Source: an uncultured Eubacterium sp.
GTDB lineage: Bacteria > Bacillota > Clostridia > Lachnospirales > Lachnospiraceae
Length of the DNA: 64,000 nt
Direction of reading: 5' to 3'
NCBI GenBank assembly: GCA_900552795.1
Contig: USBB01000009.1
Location: forward strand, 9,646 to 73,645
Positions 51,775-59,841 of this stretch are shown piece after piece. The number at the start of each line of letters is the position of its first letter. The first letter of the stretch is position 1. The position numbers were made by a program, and so were the translations under genes. Below the pieces are notes generated by a model that had not been told where the DNA came from, made no database searches, and saw only the letters and a list, made by a program, of their open reading frames with translations.

Positions 51775-53022
51775 CTAATCTTCTTTTCTTCTTAAAATGT
51801 CAAATCTGTCAAGTTCCACACCCAAATCAATGTAAAGCTGCTGTTTAGGATGCGGCGCGCTCTCCATGTCCTGCCCCTTTTCATCAACAATCCGCTTAAC
51901 CTGTACTAAAATATTGTCTCCGTTCGGCTTCATAACCTCTATAGTCTCGCCGACACTGAATTTATTTCTCTGCTCTATATGATACAGCCCCTGTTCATTT
52001 TTTTCATCCACAATTCCAAGATAAGTATACTCTTTAACATATGTGTTTGTATCATAAATCTGTGTATTTTCATCAGGTTTTCCAAAGAAAAAGCCTGTTG
52101 TATACTGCCTGTATGTGCATTTTGATATCTCTGACTTATAAAATGGTATACGGCTTTTATAAAGTTCAGGGTCCTTTAAAAACTCATCAATGGCAAGTCT
52201 GTACGTTCTTGCAACAGTCGCCACATACAATGCTGTTTTCATTCTTCCCTCTATTTTGAAGCTGTCAATTCCCGAACTTACCATCTCAGGAATATGCTCA
52301 ATCATACATAAATCCTTTGAATTAAATATATATGTTCCTCTTTCATTTTCATATACAGGCATATATTCTCCAGGTCTTGACTCCTCAACAATTGAATATT
52401 TCCATCTGCAAGGGTGCGTACACGCTCCTCTGTTGGCATCCCTTCCTGCCATAAAGCTACTGAGCAGACATCTGCCCGAATAAGAGATACACATTGCACC
52501 ATGAATAAATGTCTCTATTTCCATATCATCAGGAATCTCCTCCCTGATTTTCTTAATTTCATTTAATGAAAGCTCACGCGCAGTAACAACACGCTTTGCG
52601 CCCTGCTCCCACCAGAACTTAAAAGTCATATAATTTGTATTATTAGCCTGTGTACTTATATGTATATCGGTATCAGGCATAACCTCTTTGGCAATGGTAA
52701 ACATTCCCGGATCTGATATTATAACAGCGTCCGGACCTATAGTTTTAAGCTCCTCAAAATATTTTCTTGCTCCGTCCAAATCATAATTGTGTGCAAGTAT
52801 ATTCGCAGTAACATATACCTTTACATTTCTTGCATGTGCAAATTCAATCCCCTCTTTCATATCTTCAAGGGAAAAATTTTTAGCCTTTGCCCTTAATCCA
52901 AAAGCCTCTCCGCCTATATAAACAGCATCTGCACCATACATCACGGCAACCTTTAAAACCTCAAGACTGCTTGCAGGTATGAGCAATTCTATTTCTCTGC
53001 CATTATAAATATGTCCAGCCAT
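51775..53022 (-). CDS. trhP: U32-family tRNA hydroxylation protein (TrhP/YrrO-like)
   Basis: 415 residues. U32 family signature with ELLIPASSLEVLKVAVMYGADAVYIGG at the start and four conserved Cys likely to hold an Fe-S cluster (AMCISYSGRCLLSSF, then RGACTHPCRW). A C-terminal beta-barrel domain is present. In Bacillus and Escherichia coli such proteins take part in hydroxylation of U34 of tRNA. The neighbouring methyltransferase gene trmR acts on the hydroxylated product. GGAGGAAGAC precedes the ATG. The terminator follows. Confidence 0.88.
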   Translation of the reverse strand: MAGHIYNGREIELLIPASSLEVLKVAVMYGADAVYIGGEAFGLRAKAKNFSLEDMKEGIEFAHARNVKVYVTANILAHNYDLDGARKYFEELKTIGPDAVIISDPGMFTIAKEVMPDTDIHISTQANNTNYMTFKFWWEQGAKRVVTARELSLNEIKKIREEIPDDMEIETFIHGAMCISYSGRCLLSSFMAGRDANRGACTHPCRWKYSIVEESRPGEYMPVYENERGTYIFNSKDLCMIEHIPEMVSSGIDSFKIEGRMKTALYVATVARTYRLAIDEFLKDPELYKSRIPFYKSEISKCTYRQYTTGFFFGKPDENTQIYDTNTYVKEYTYLGIVDEKNEQGLYHIEQRNKFSVGETIEVMKPNGDNILVQVKRIVDEKGQDMESAPHPKQQLYIDLGVELDRFDILRRKED

Positions 53023-53051
53023 GTCTTCCTCCTGTAAAATCTAAATATAAA

Positions 53052-53693
53052 CTACTTTCTTACACTTAACGTAACTCCGTCTCCTATCGGTACAACGCTT
53101 GTAACAAAATCCTCAGAATGTGTGAGCATATAAATATATTCTCGCATTCGCATATGGATAGTTCTGTTTCTTCTTGTGACAGCATACTTTGACTGTACAA
53201 TATCACCGTCCTGCAAAACATTATCAGATATCAAAAGTCCTCCCTTAGGAAGAAGTCTTAATATGTCAGGAAGATAATTAATGTACTGTCCTTTTGCCGC
53301 ATCCATGAATATAATATCAAATTGTCCGTCAAGCTCAGAAAGCACCTGCGTTGCATCGCCCTCTATCAGCGTTATACAATCCGATTTACCGGCTCTTTCA
53401 AAATTCTTTCTTGCTATCGGAATCCTTTTCTCATAATTCTCTATAGTTGTAATCCTGCAATCCTTCGGCATATTTTCACTCATAAGAATAGATGAGTAAC
53501 CCACAGCAGTGCCAACCTCCAAAATTCTTTTCGGCTGCTTTAACGCAATAAGCACTTTCAGCAGATTCCCCATCTCTTTCCTTATAATCGGAACATCGTC
53601 CGATATAGCTTCCTTTTCTATTAAATTGCAAATTTCAGAATTACCTGTATCCAAAGAATTGATATAAGCTACAATTCTCTCATCTACAATCAT
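53052..53693 (-). CDS. trmR: O-methyltransferase, TrmR/YrrM-like
   Basis: 213 residues. Class I SAM-dependent fold of the catechol-O-methyltransferase type: RILEVGTAVGYSSILM (SAM motif), IEGDATQVL, DIIFMDAAKGQYINY (metal-binding Asp) and SDNVLQDG (metal-binding Asp-Asn). In Bacillus the homologue converts 5-hydroxyuridine to 5-methoxyuridine at tRNA position 34. The ATG shares one base with the stop of the upstream MltG-like gene. Confidence 0.88.
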   Translation of the reverse strand: MIVDERIVAYINSLDTGNSEICNLIEKEAISDDVPIIRKEMGNLLKVLIALKQPKRILEVGTAVGYSSILMSENMPKDCRITTIENYEKRIPIARKNFERAGKSDCITLIEGDATQVLSELDGQFDIIFMDAAKGQYINYLPDILRLLPKGGLLISDNVLQDGDIVQSKYAVTRRNRTIHMRMREYIYMLTHSEDFVTSVVPIGDGVTLSVRK

Positions 53694-54067
53694 TATTCTT
53701 CTTTTGCCTCCAAAGATATAGTTTCAAGTATTTCTGTCGGTTTCATTCCGGTATTAAGCGTATAAGTTCCGCCTTTAATTTTATCTTTATAATCAGATAA
53801 CATTATCTGAAAATAAAAAATAGTCTCATCTTTGGCAAGTCCCTTTTCACAGATTATAGATGCAAGTTCCTTTGCAGATACATTTTGTGGTATCTCAACG
53901 TCCGTCTGTCTCGCCTGCTCGACAGTATCCACCGACCGTTCATTAAATATATTATAGCCGAAAGAATATGCCTTAGTTGCAGCCGTCATAATTATAAAAA
54001 TCCCTGCTGCCAAAACAATAAGATTAAGCGAAATGCTTATAATCAGTCTAACAACTTTATTATTCAT
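53693..54067 (-). CDS. short MltG-like membrane protein without catalytic domain
   Basis: 124 residues: an N-terminal membrane helix (about 7-28) and a C-terminal domain (about 52-118) with IPQNVSAKELASIICEKGLA and YKDKIKGGTYTLNTGMKPTEIL, the LysM-like domain seen in MltG/YceG. It ends before where the catalytic YceG domain would begin. In B. subtilis and many others a full mltG precedes yrrM, so this appears to be a shortened resident of the same place. A longer in-frame ORF runs up to 54169 through the hairpin array but has no ribosome site there. Confidence 0.8.
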   Translation of the reverse strand: MNNKVVRLIISISLNLIVLAAGIFIIMTAATKAYSFGYNIFNERSVDTVEQARQTDVEIPQNVSAKELASIICEKGLAKDETIFYFQIMLSDYKDKIKGGTYTLNTGMKPTEILETISLEAKEE

Positions 54068-54085
54068 AAAAATCCTCATTCCGCA
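54065..54085 (-). repeat. Shine-Dalgarno-bearing repeat motif, MltG-like copy
   Basis: TGCGGAATGAGGATTTTT plus ATG, identical over 21 bases to the uppS copy at 2877-2897. It is joined to the hairpin array upstream. Confidence 0.6.
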
Positions 54086-54212
54086 GACGCTTTTGCGTCG
54101 GAGGAATCGCGAGGCAAATCCCAAATTTGCCTCTGCGATAAAAGCTACTTTGTGGCGCCTGCGACACAAATAGCTGTGTGAAAAATCATCGCATCAACAT
54201 GATTTTTCACAC
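54086..54212 (-). repeat. array of four hairpins between ylbF and the MltG-like gene
   Basis: Within 127 bases: GACGC/GCGTC (54086-54099); a long stem, arms 54106-54119 and 54125-54139, with one bulge, containing GAGGCAAAT/ATTTGCCTC; AGCTA-TTTGTG/CACAAA-TAGCT (54143-54175, one bulge); and a 14-base perfect stem (54176-54189/54199-54212) with GTGTGAAAAATCAT. None codes for anything likely. The last hairpin lies 13 bases after the ylbF stop. It is probably a dispersed repeat element or an RNA-processing region. Confidence 0.7.
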
Positions 54213-54224
54213 TATTCCTCTTTC

Positions 54225-54566
54225 CTAACTAAGAAAATCCATATCAAAATCCACTGAATCAGCAACTGCCATACAGATTTCCTGAACCAGCCTGCACAGA
54301 CACATCTCGGCAGCCAGAAATCTGTCAACAACCGGCTCACTCCTTAAATCAGCAAAACGGTTATTCAATTCCAAGCCTGCCTCGATAGCATCCTCAACCT
54401 CATCCGAATACTGAATCCTAAAATTTTCCTTGCGAAACTCGTCAATCTGTCTTTTTAAATCCGGATTTCTGCTGATATAATCATACAATTCTCTATACTC
54501 TTTATACTCTTCACTTTCCTGTATAGTCTTTCTGATTTGCCTTTTTAGTTCATCCAAGCTGTTCAT
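54225..54566 (-). CDS. ylbF: YlbF/YmcA-family regulator
   Basis: 113 residues, all alpha-helical, with YDYISRNPDLKRQIDEFRKEN and a C-terminal AAEMCLCRLVQEIC. The family member YlbF in Bacillus joins YmcA and YaaT in the Y-complex, which controls RNase Y-dependent mRNA maturation, biofilm formation and competence. It follows rnjA by 52 bases, consistent with RNA decay. AAAGGTATTTTGT precedes the ATG. Confidence 0.87.
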   Translation of the reverse strand: MNSLDELKRQIRKTIQESEEYKEYRELYDYISRNPDLKRQIDEFRKENFRIQYSDEVEDAIEAGLELNNRFADLRSEPVVDRFLAAEMCLCRLVQEICMAVADSVDFDMDFLS

Positions 54567-54618
54567 ACAAAATACCTTTCTTTATATAAACCACACTATA
54601 TAAACTGCAGTGTCTGCT

Positions 54619-56289
54619 TTACATATGTGCTTCCATAATGATAGGAAGTATTACAGGATTTCTCTTCATCTTCTTCCAAAGATACTCACTCAAATCGTCT
54701 TTTATGATATTTTTAATCTTACCCCAGTCGCTTACATTTTTATCCATACATGTCTGCACAGAATCCCATGCAACAGACCTCGCTTCATCAAGAAGTTCCT
54801 CCGCTTCCCTGACATAAACGAAACCTCTTGTAACGATATCCGGACCTGCAACAAGCTGTCCGCTGTATTTTTCAAGTGTAAGCACGACAATAATAATACC
54901 ATTTTCTGCAAGATTCTGTCTGTCTCTTAAAACTATATTACCTACATCTCCGACACCAAGACCATCAACAAGAATTGCTCCTGTATGAACTTTATCAACA
55001 ATCTCAGCCTTTTCATCATTAAGCTCAATCACATCACCTGACTTTGCGATAATAACATCATCCTTATCATATCCAAGCGACATAACAACATCCTTCTGTG
55101 CGCAAAGATGTCTGTATTCACCATGAACAGGAATAGAATATTTAGGCTTTATAAGAGAATAAATAAGCTTTATCTCCTCCTGACACGCATGTCCTGAAAC
55201 ATGTGTATCCTGAAAAATAACTTTTGCGCCCTTCATTCCGAGTTCGTTTATTACCTTTGCAACTGATTTTTCATTTCCCGGAATCGGTGTAGATGAAAAT
55301 ACTACGCAATCTCCCGGCTGTATTGAAACCTTTCTGTGAAGCGATGCTGCCATTCTTGACAAGGCTGCCATTGATTCACCCTGACTTCCTGTAGTTATAA
55401 GAACTATCTGCTCAGGAGTGTAATTTTTCATTTCTTCAGTCTCAATAAGAACTCCGTCAGGTATTTTAAGGTAATCAAGATTTGCTGCAACCTCGATTAT
55501 ATTTACCATGCTTCGTCCCTCAACACATACTTTTCTTCCATATTTTATGGCCGAGTTAATAATCTGCTGAACTCTGTCAACATTTGAAGCAAATGTAGCT
55601 ATAATAAGCCTGCTGTTCTTATTGTCAGTAAAAATCTTATCAAACGTAGCGCCTACCGTGCTCTCAGACATAGTAAATCCCGGACGAAGAGCATTTGTAC
55701 TATCACACATAACAGCCAGTACACCTTTTTTGCCAATCTCACCAAGTCTTTGCAAATCAATAGGTTCACCGTAAACAGGTGTATAGTCAACCTTGAAATC
55801 ACCTGTATGAATAATCGTTCCCGCAGGTGAAAATATAGCTAAAGCTGCTGCATCTGCAATACTGTGATTTGTTCGTATAAATTCAACCCTGAAATCTCCA
55901 AGATTAATAGATTGTCCGTATTTTACAACTTTTCTCTTTACAGAACGAACCATATTATGTTCCTTAAGCTTTGACTCAATAAGACCCATAGTAAGCTTTG
56001 TAGCATATATAGGAGCATTAACATCCTTTAAAACATAGGGAATAGCGCCGATATGGTCCTCATGACCATGAGTGATAACAAAGCCTTTGACTTTGTCAAT
56101 ATTTTCCTTAAGATAAGTAACATCTGGTATAACCAAATCTATACCAAGCATTTCCTCCTCCGGAAATGCAAGTCCGCAGTCCACAACAATAATACTGTCA
56201 TCGTACTCAATGGCAGTAATGTTCATTCCTATCTGTTCAAGACCACCAAGCGGTATAATCTTGACAGATCCGATATTTTCTTTCTTCAT
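54619..56289 (-). CDS. rnjA: ribonuclease J
   Basis: 556 residues. Metallo-beta-lactamase/beta-CASP nuclease: VKIIPLGGLEQIGMNITAIE, the zinc motif THGHEDHIGAIPY, NHSIADAAALAI, TGDFKVDYTP, and the beta-CASP motif DTHVSGHACQEE. It has a C-terminal RNase J domain (IVVLTLEKYSGQLVAGPDIVT). It performs 5'-exonuclease and endonuclease mRNA processing. GAGGTGTTAA precedes the ATG. Whether it is J1 or J2 cannot be told here. Confidence 0.96.
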   Translation of the reverse strand: MKKENIGSVKIIPLGGLEQIGMNITAIEYDDSIIVVDCGLAFPEEEMLGIDLVIPDVTYLKENIDKVKGFVITHGHEDHIGAIPYVLKDVNAPIYATKLTMGLIESKLKEHNMVRSVKRKVVKYGQSINLGDFRVEFIRTNHSIADAAALAIFSPAGTIIHTGDFKVDYTPVYGEPIDLQRLGEIGKKGVLAVMCDSTNALRPGFTMSESTVGATFDKIFTDNKNSRLIIATFASNVDRVQQIINSAIKYGRKVCVEGRSMVNIIEVAANLDYLKIPDGVLIETEEMKNYTPEQIVLITTGSQGESMAALSRMAASLHRKVSIQPGDCVVFSSTPIPGNEKSVAKVINELGMKGAKVIFQDTHVSGHACQEEIKLIYSLIKPKYSIPVHGEYRHLCAQKDVVMSLGYDKDDVIIAKSGDVIELNDEKAEIVDKVHTGAILVDGLGVGDVGNIVLRDRQNLAENGIIIVVLTLEKYSGQLVAGPDIVTRGFVYVREAEELLDEARSVAWDSVQTCMDKNVSDWGKIKNIIKDDLSEYLWKKMKRNPVILPIIMEAHM

Positions 56290-56299
56290 TTAACACCTC

Positions 56300-56563
56300 T
56301 TACTCAATATCTACATCTTCTAAAATAGTTTCAAAAATTCTGGCCACGCTGTCAAGCTCATCATCATTTTCAACAAACTCATACACTGCTGTCGCCTCAT
56401 CGTCCCCTGATGTATCTTTCATAATGAAAACCTCTGCTTCATCATCAGACTCATCATCCGTATCCGTAACAAGCAGATAATTACTGCCATTTACTCTTGT
56501 ATCACATATTACATACATTGTTTCCTCTGTATTATCATCTGTAATAAACATAATTTCCTGCAT
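56300..56563 (-). CDS. DUF1292 family protein
   Basis: 87 residues, very acidic (FVENDDELDSVARIFETILED), with the family pattern IMFITDDNTEETMYVICDTRVNGSNYLLV split here across two strands. No known activity. Firmicutes genomes keep it in the ireB-ruvX-DUF1292 cluster. The ATG at 56563 follows GGAGATTTTT. Confidence 0.88.
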   Translation of the reverse strand: MQEIMFITDDNTEETMYVICDTRVNGSNYLLVTDTDDESDDEAEVFIMKDTSGDDEATAVYEFVENDDELDSVARIFETILEDVDIE

Positions 56564-56581
56564 AAAAATCTCCATCTTTTA

Positions 56582-57019
56582 TTAATTATTGTCTTTTTGC
56601 ATATGTTTATAATCAAGATATCCCTGCAAAATAAATACAGCTGCAATCTGATCTATGACTGCTTTGCGGTTCTCTCTTCTGACCCCGCTTTCCTTAAGCA
56701 CATCTTCTGCTGCAACCGTTGTAAGTCTTTCATCCCACATAACAACAGGAAGTCCTGTTCTTCTTTCGAGCTTCTGGGCAAAATCCTCACAGGCTTTTGC
56801 CCTCTCTCCTATAGTGTTGTCCATATTTTTCGGAAGTCCGACAACTATCTGTTCTATCTGATATTCATCTATAATTGCTTCAATCCTTGCAAGTGTCTGG
56901 CGAAGCTTGTTCTCTTCTTTTCTTGTAATTGTCTCTACCGGCTGCGCAGTAATGCCAAGCGCATCACTTACAGCTACTCCGACAGTCTTGGTTCCGTAAT
57001 CCAATCCGATAATTCTCAT
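56582..57019 (-). CDS. ruvX: Holliday junction resolvase-like protein RuvX (YqgF)
   Basis: 145 residues with RNase H fold: MRIIGLDYGTKTVGVAVSD (first acidic strand), EQIVVGLPKNMDNTIGERA and MWDERLTTVAAED with conserved Asp, and DQIAAVFILQGYLD. It is implicated in pre-16S rRNA 5'-end processing and Holliday junction cleavage. The ATG is one base after the ireB stop, and GGAAAAGGCTTATAGA gives its ribosome site. Confidence 0.94.
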   Translation of the reverse strand: MRIIGLDYGTKTVGVAVSDALGITAQPVETITRKEENKLRQTLARIEAIIDEYQIEQIVVGLPKNMDNTIGERAKACEDFAQKLERRTGLPVVMWDERLTTVAAEDVLKESGVRRENRKAVIDQIAAVFILQGYLDYKHMQKDNN

Positions 57020-57020
57020 T

Positions 57021-57278
57021 CTATAAGCCTTTTCCTACAATAAAATATCTTATAACTTCTTCTACCAGTTCGTCTCTTTCAACTTTCATAATAAGACTTC
57101 TTGCATTATTATGACTTGTTATATAAGTCGGATCTCCAGACATAATATATCCGACTATCTGATTTACCGGATTATATCCTTTTTCCTTTAATGCAAGATA
57201 AACCTGCTCTAATATACCTTCTACTGAAATTGTCTTTTCAGGCTGTGTTCTAAAAAATTGTGTATTATTATCTGCCAT
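57021..57278 (-). CDS. ireB: IreB family regulatory phosphoprotein (UPF0297)
   Basis: 85 residues: LEQVYLALKEKGYNPVNQIVGYI and SGDPTYITSHNNAR are nearly invariant in the family. In Enterococcus the homologue is a substrate of the IreK kinase at N-terminal Thr residues; Thr is present at 6 and 11 here. First gene of its transcript. GAGGAAAAT precedes the ATG. Confidence 0.94.
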   Translation of the reverse strand: MADNNTQFFRTQPEKTISVEGILEQVYLALKEKGYNPVNQIVGYIMSGDPTYITSHNNARSLIMKVERDELVEEVIRYFIVGKGL

Positions 57279-57310
57279 ATTTTCCTCACGTCCTTTTTAT
57301 GTATGCGTAT

Positions 57311-57339
57311 ATGATATAATATTTTTTATAATAAAACAA
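57311..57339 (-). promoter_or_regulatory. sigma-A promoter of the ireB operon
   Basis: -35 TTGTTT (57334-57339), a 17-base spacer and -10 TATCAT (57311-57316), about 35 bases upstream of ireB and just past the upstream terminator. Confidence 0.7.
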
Positions 57340-57372
57340 GTGTTTTGAGTAAAAATTTAAGTACACAAAACA

Positions 57373-57404
57373 AGCGTTTCCGCGTACATGTCAGCCGAAA
57401 CGCT
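57373..57404 (-). terminator. rho-independent terminator after the glgB homologue
   Basis: AGCGTTTCGGC pairs with GCGGAAACGCT (one mismatch) around a loop of about ten bases, then TGTTTTGTG on the transcript. It is about 50 bases past the stop codon. Confidence 0.82.
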
Positions 57405-57454
57405 CGTCTATTCAAAACTTATTTTTAATAATTAATTTTTATTTTATGCTTAAT

Positions 57455-59818
57455 TTATTCTTTTCTTAATAGAGCCTCGAGACGTCTTTTCATCTCCTCA
57501 TCAATTCTAATGCTGTTCTTTTCAGCCATTGATGCCTTTTTTTGTGCTTCTTTCGCTGCTTTAACAGCCTCCTTCGCAGCTTCTTTTGCTCTCTCCTCAG
57601 CTTCCTTTGCAATTTTTGCATGCTCGATGGCTTCTTCCTTTAATTTCTCTGCTTCCTTTGCCTCCAAAGATGCCTTTTCCTTTGCCATTGCAGCCTCTTT
57701 TTTAATCTGTATCTCCTCAAGCTCTATTTGTGAATAAGACTCATATACAAGACATATGACTCCAAGAGGAGGAAGTGTTACCAAAACCGAATCAGCTTTA
57801 CCGTTGTATTCATATTCTTCTGTGCGGTATTCTTTTCCGTTAAAGCTTTTATCACTGCAGAATACAACTTTATATTTACCCTTGCATGGCACGCCAAATC
57901 TGAAATCCTGCCTTAAAACAGGCGTAAAATTGATTGCGTTAAGAAGCTTATCACCCGATGATGACTTTCTTTCGTAAGCAATTACTGTCTCCTCACAAGA
58001 GACATTATCAACCCACTCAAAACCGTCATTCTCATTATCAAGCTCATACATCGGAGTGTAACTTATATATAGGTCATTTAACTTTTTAATGAAATCCGCA
58101 CATCTTCTGCAATCCTTATAATTGATAAGCTTTTTCCCCGGATGTGTATACATAAACGCCAAAACTGCCTTAAGATTTTCTTTTTTTATTTCTTCTGCAG
58201 CCTCATCAGTTTTTCCACAAAGAGGCATCCTGTCATACAGCCCCCTTTCTTTCCAGTCATCACTTATCCTTGAAAAATCGAGTATAAAATTCTCACTGTA
58301 CTGATATAACATTCCATATGTAAGCTTTTCATAACTGCCTTTTCTAAACAGCGGATCAAGCTCCATAAATGGTACTATTTCCTTTTTCCAGCCATCATTC
58401 TGCTTATAATCAAAGCCGAGTCCTCCGTCTTTTACAGGTACAGTGACACAAGGCCATCCACTGTCATCTTCAGCTATAAGCAAGGGTTTTCTGCTGCATT
58501 TATCAATAAGTCTGCTTAATCCCTTAACAAATTCTATAGCAGCAAGATTTTCATTTCCGCCATAAATATTAGGAATCCACTCTCCTGCATTGCGCCCGTA
58601 ATTAAGATAAAGCATTGATGCAAGCTCGTTAATCCTCATTCCGTCAAAATGATATTTTTCAAGCCAGAACATAAAATTTGAATACAAAAATGTCCTTACC
58701 TGAGGCTTATCATAATCAAATGTAGAAACTTCTATATTTTTCTGTCTGTATAATCTTACCCAGTTTTTCTCATATGCATATGAACCATCAAAATATATCA
58801 TTCCAGAAGGCGTCTGACTAAGATAAGCAGCATACCAGTCCATAATTACAGCAATATTTTTTTGATGAAAACTGTCTATAACTGATTGCAGCATATCCGG
58901 CTTTTCATAAGATAAATGCGGTGAAAAAAATGCTGAAATTTCAGTTGTATTTCTTTTGTCTATACAAGCCGCTGCTGTAGTTATCACAACACAGTTAAAG
59001 CCTGCCTCACTGACATTTTCTACAATATCATCCTTAAGTATGTCATCTATATCTATTTCACATATAGAAACAGGAGCTTCATCGCTAAAAATCTCCTTTT
59101 TATTCATCCATGCTTTATCATTCCACTTATACTCGTCAGTCGATTGAGCTGCTACTGAAACAGCCCTTGTATCATTTTTTATATTGCATGCGTACGGATC
59201 AAGCTTACGGATAATCACACCATTTTTAAATTTAACTTCGTAGCAGTACGATATTCCAGGCTCCATTCCCGGAATAAAAAGCTCAAATATTCCGCTGTCA
59301 CCATTGCGCTGCATCTGGTATATTCTTCCGTCCCACCTGTTAAATTCACCAACCACGCTCACACGCTTTGCATTTGGTGCCCATACCGCAAAATGCATTC
59401 CGCCGACACCATCTGCCTGCATATAATGGCTTCCCATGAATTTATAAGCATCAATGCCTGTACCGAGATTAAAACGCTTCATATTTTTTTCATCAAGCAT
59501 ACAGCCAAATGAATAAGGATCCCTGACAGTTGTCTTTATTCCTTTTATATCCTCAATTATAAGCTCATAATCTGCCTGTTTTTTAAGAGGAATTAACACA
59601 GCAAAAAAACCTGCCTCATCAACTTTTTCCATCTGATACAGTTTCTTTATCCCCTGCACAGATACCTGTATTGCCACTGCATCTGGTCTGAAAACCTGAA
59701 TCAAAAAGCCATTTTTACAGACATGTCCGCCTAAAAAGTTATATGGATTATCTGCCTCTGAATACACAACAGCTTCTATCTCAGGCCAATTCATTAAATC
59801 ATAAAGTTTATCCGCCAT
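57455..59818 (-). CDS. GlgB-family (GH13) homologue with degenerate active site and helical tail
   Basis: 787 residues. Two N-terminal CBM48-like beta domains (about 20-105 and 130-225; MHFAVWAPNAKRVSVVGEFNRWDG), a GH13 barrel (about 250-590), a C-terminal amylase beta domain (about 600-695) and a 90-residue Lys/Ala/Glu-rich tail. The GlgB pattern GEWIPNxYGGxENLAAIEF is kept, but the nucleophile Asp is Asn397 (GMRINELASM), the SHDE motif is SRIS (516-519), and the first-region His is lost; only Glu450 (IAEDD) remains. Probably not a branching enzyme; glycogen binding or scaffolding is inferred. The ATG at 59818 follows GGAGGTAGT. Confidence 0.88.
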   Translation of the reverse strand: MADKLYDLMNWPEIEAVVYSEADNPYNFLGGHVCKNGFLIQVFRPDAVAIQVSVQGIKKLYQMEKVDEAGFFAVLIPLKKQADYELIIEDIKGIKTTVRDPYSFGCMLDEKNMKRFNLGTGIDAYKFMGSHYMQADGVGGMHFAVWAPNAKRVSVVGEFNRWDGRIYQMQRNGDSGIFELFIPGMEPGISYCYEVKFKNGVIIRKLDPYACNIKNDTRAVSVAAQSTDEYKWNDKAWMNKKEIFSDEAPVSICEIDIDDILKDDIVENVSEAGFNCVVITTAAACIDKRNTTEISAFFSPHLSYEKPDMLQSVIDSFHQKNIAVIMDWYAAYLSQTPSGMIYFDGSYAYEKNWVRLYRQKNIEVSTFDYDKPQVRTFLYSNFMFWLEKYHFDGMRINELASMLYLNYGRNAGEWIPNIYGGNENLAAIEFVKGLSRLIDKCSRKPLLIAEDDSGWPCVTVPVKDGGLGFDYKQNDGWKKEIVPFMELDPLFRKGSYEKLTYGMLYQYSENFILDFSRISDDWKERGLYDRMPLCGKTDEAAEEIKKENLKAVLAFMYTHPGKKLINYKDCRRCADFIKKLNDLYISYTPMYELDNENDGFEWVDNVSCEETVIAYERKSSSGDKLLNAINFTPVLRQDFRFGVPCKGKYKVVFCSDKSFNGKEYRTEEYEYNGKADSVLVTLPPLGVICLVYESYSQIELEEIQIKKEAAMAKEKASLEAKEAEKLKEEAIEHAKIAKEAEERAKEAAKEAVKAAKEAQKKASMAEKNSIRIDEEMKRRLEALLRKE

Positions 59819-59841
59819 ACTACCTCCATTCCGCAGCATTT

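Noticed and set aside
54068..54169. N-terminal extension of the short MltG-like protein through the hairpin array
   Set aside because: The in-frame extension reads through palindromic DNA, has no ribosome site, and would put charged residues before the membrane helix. The ATG at 54067 has a good Shine-Dalgarno.
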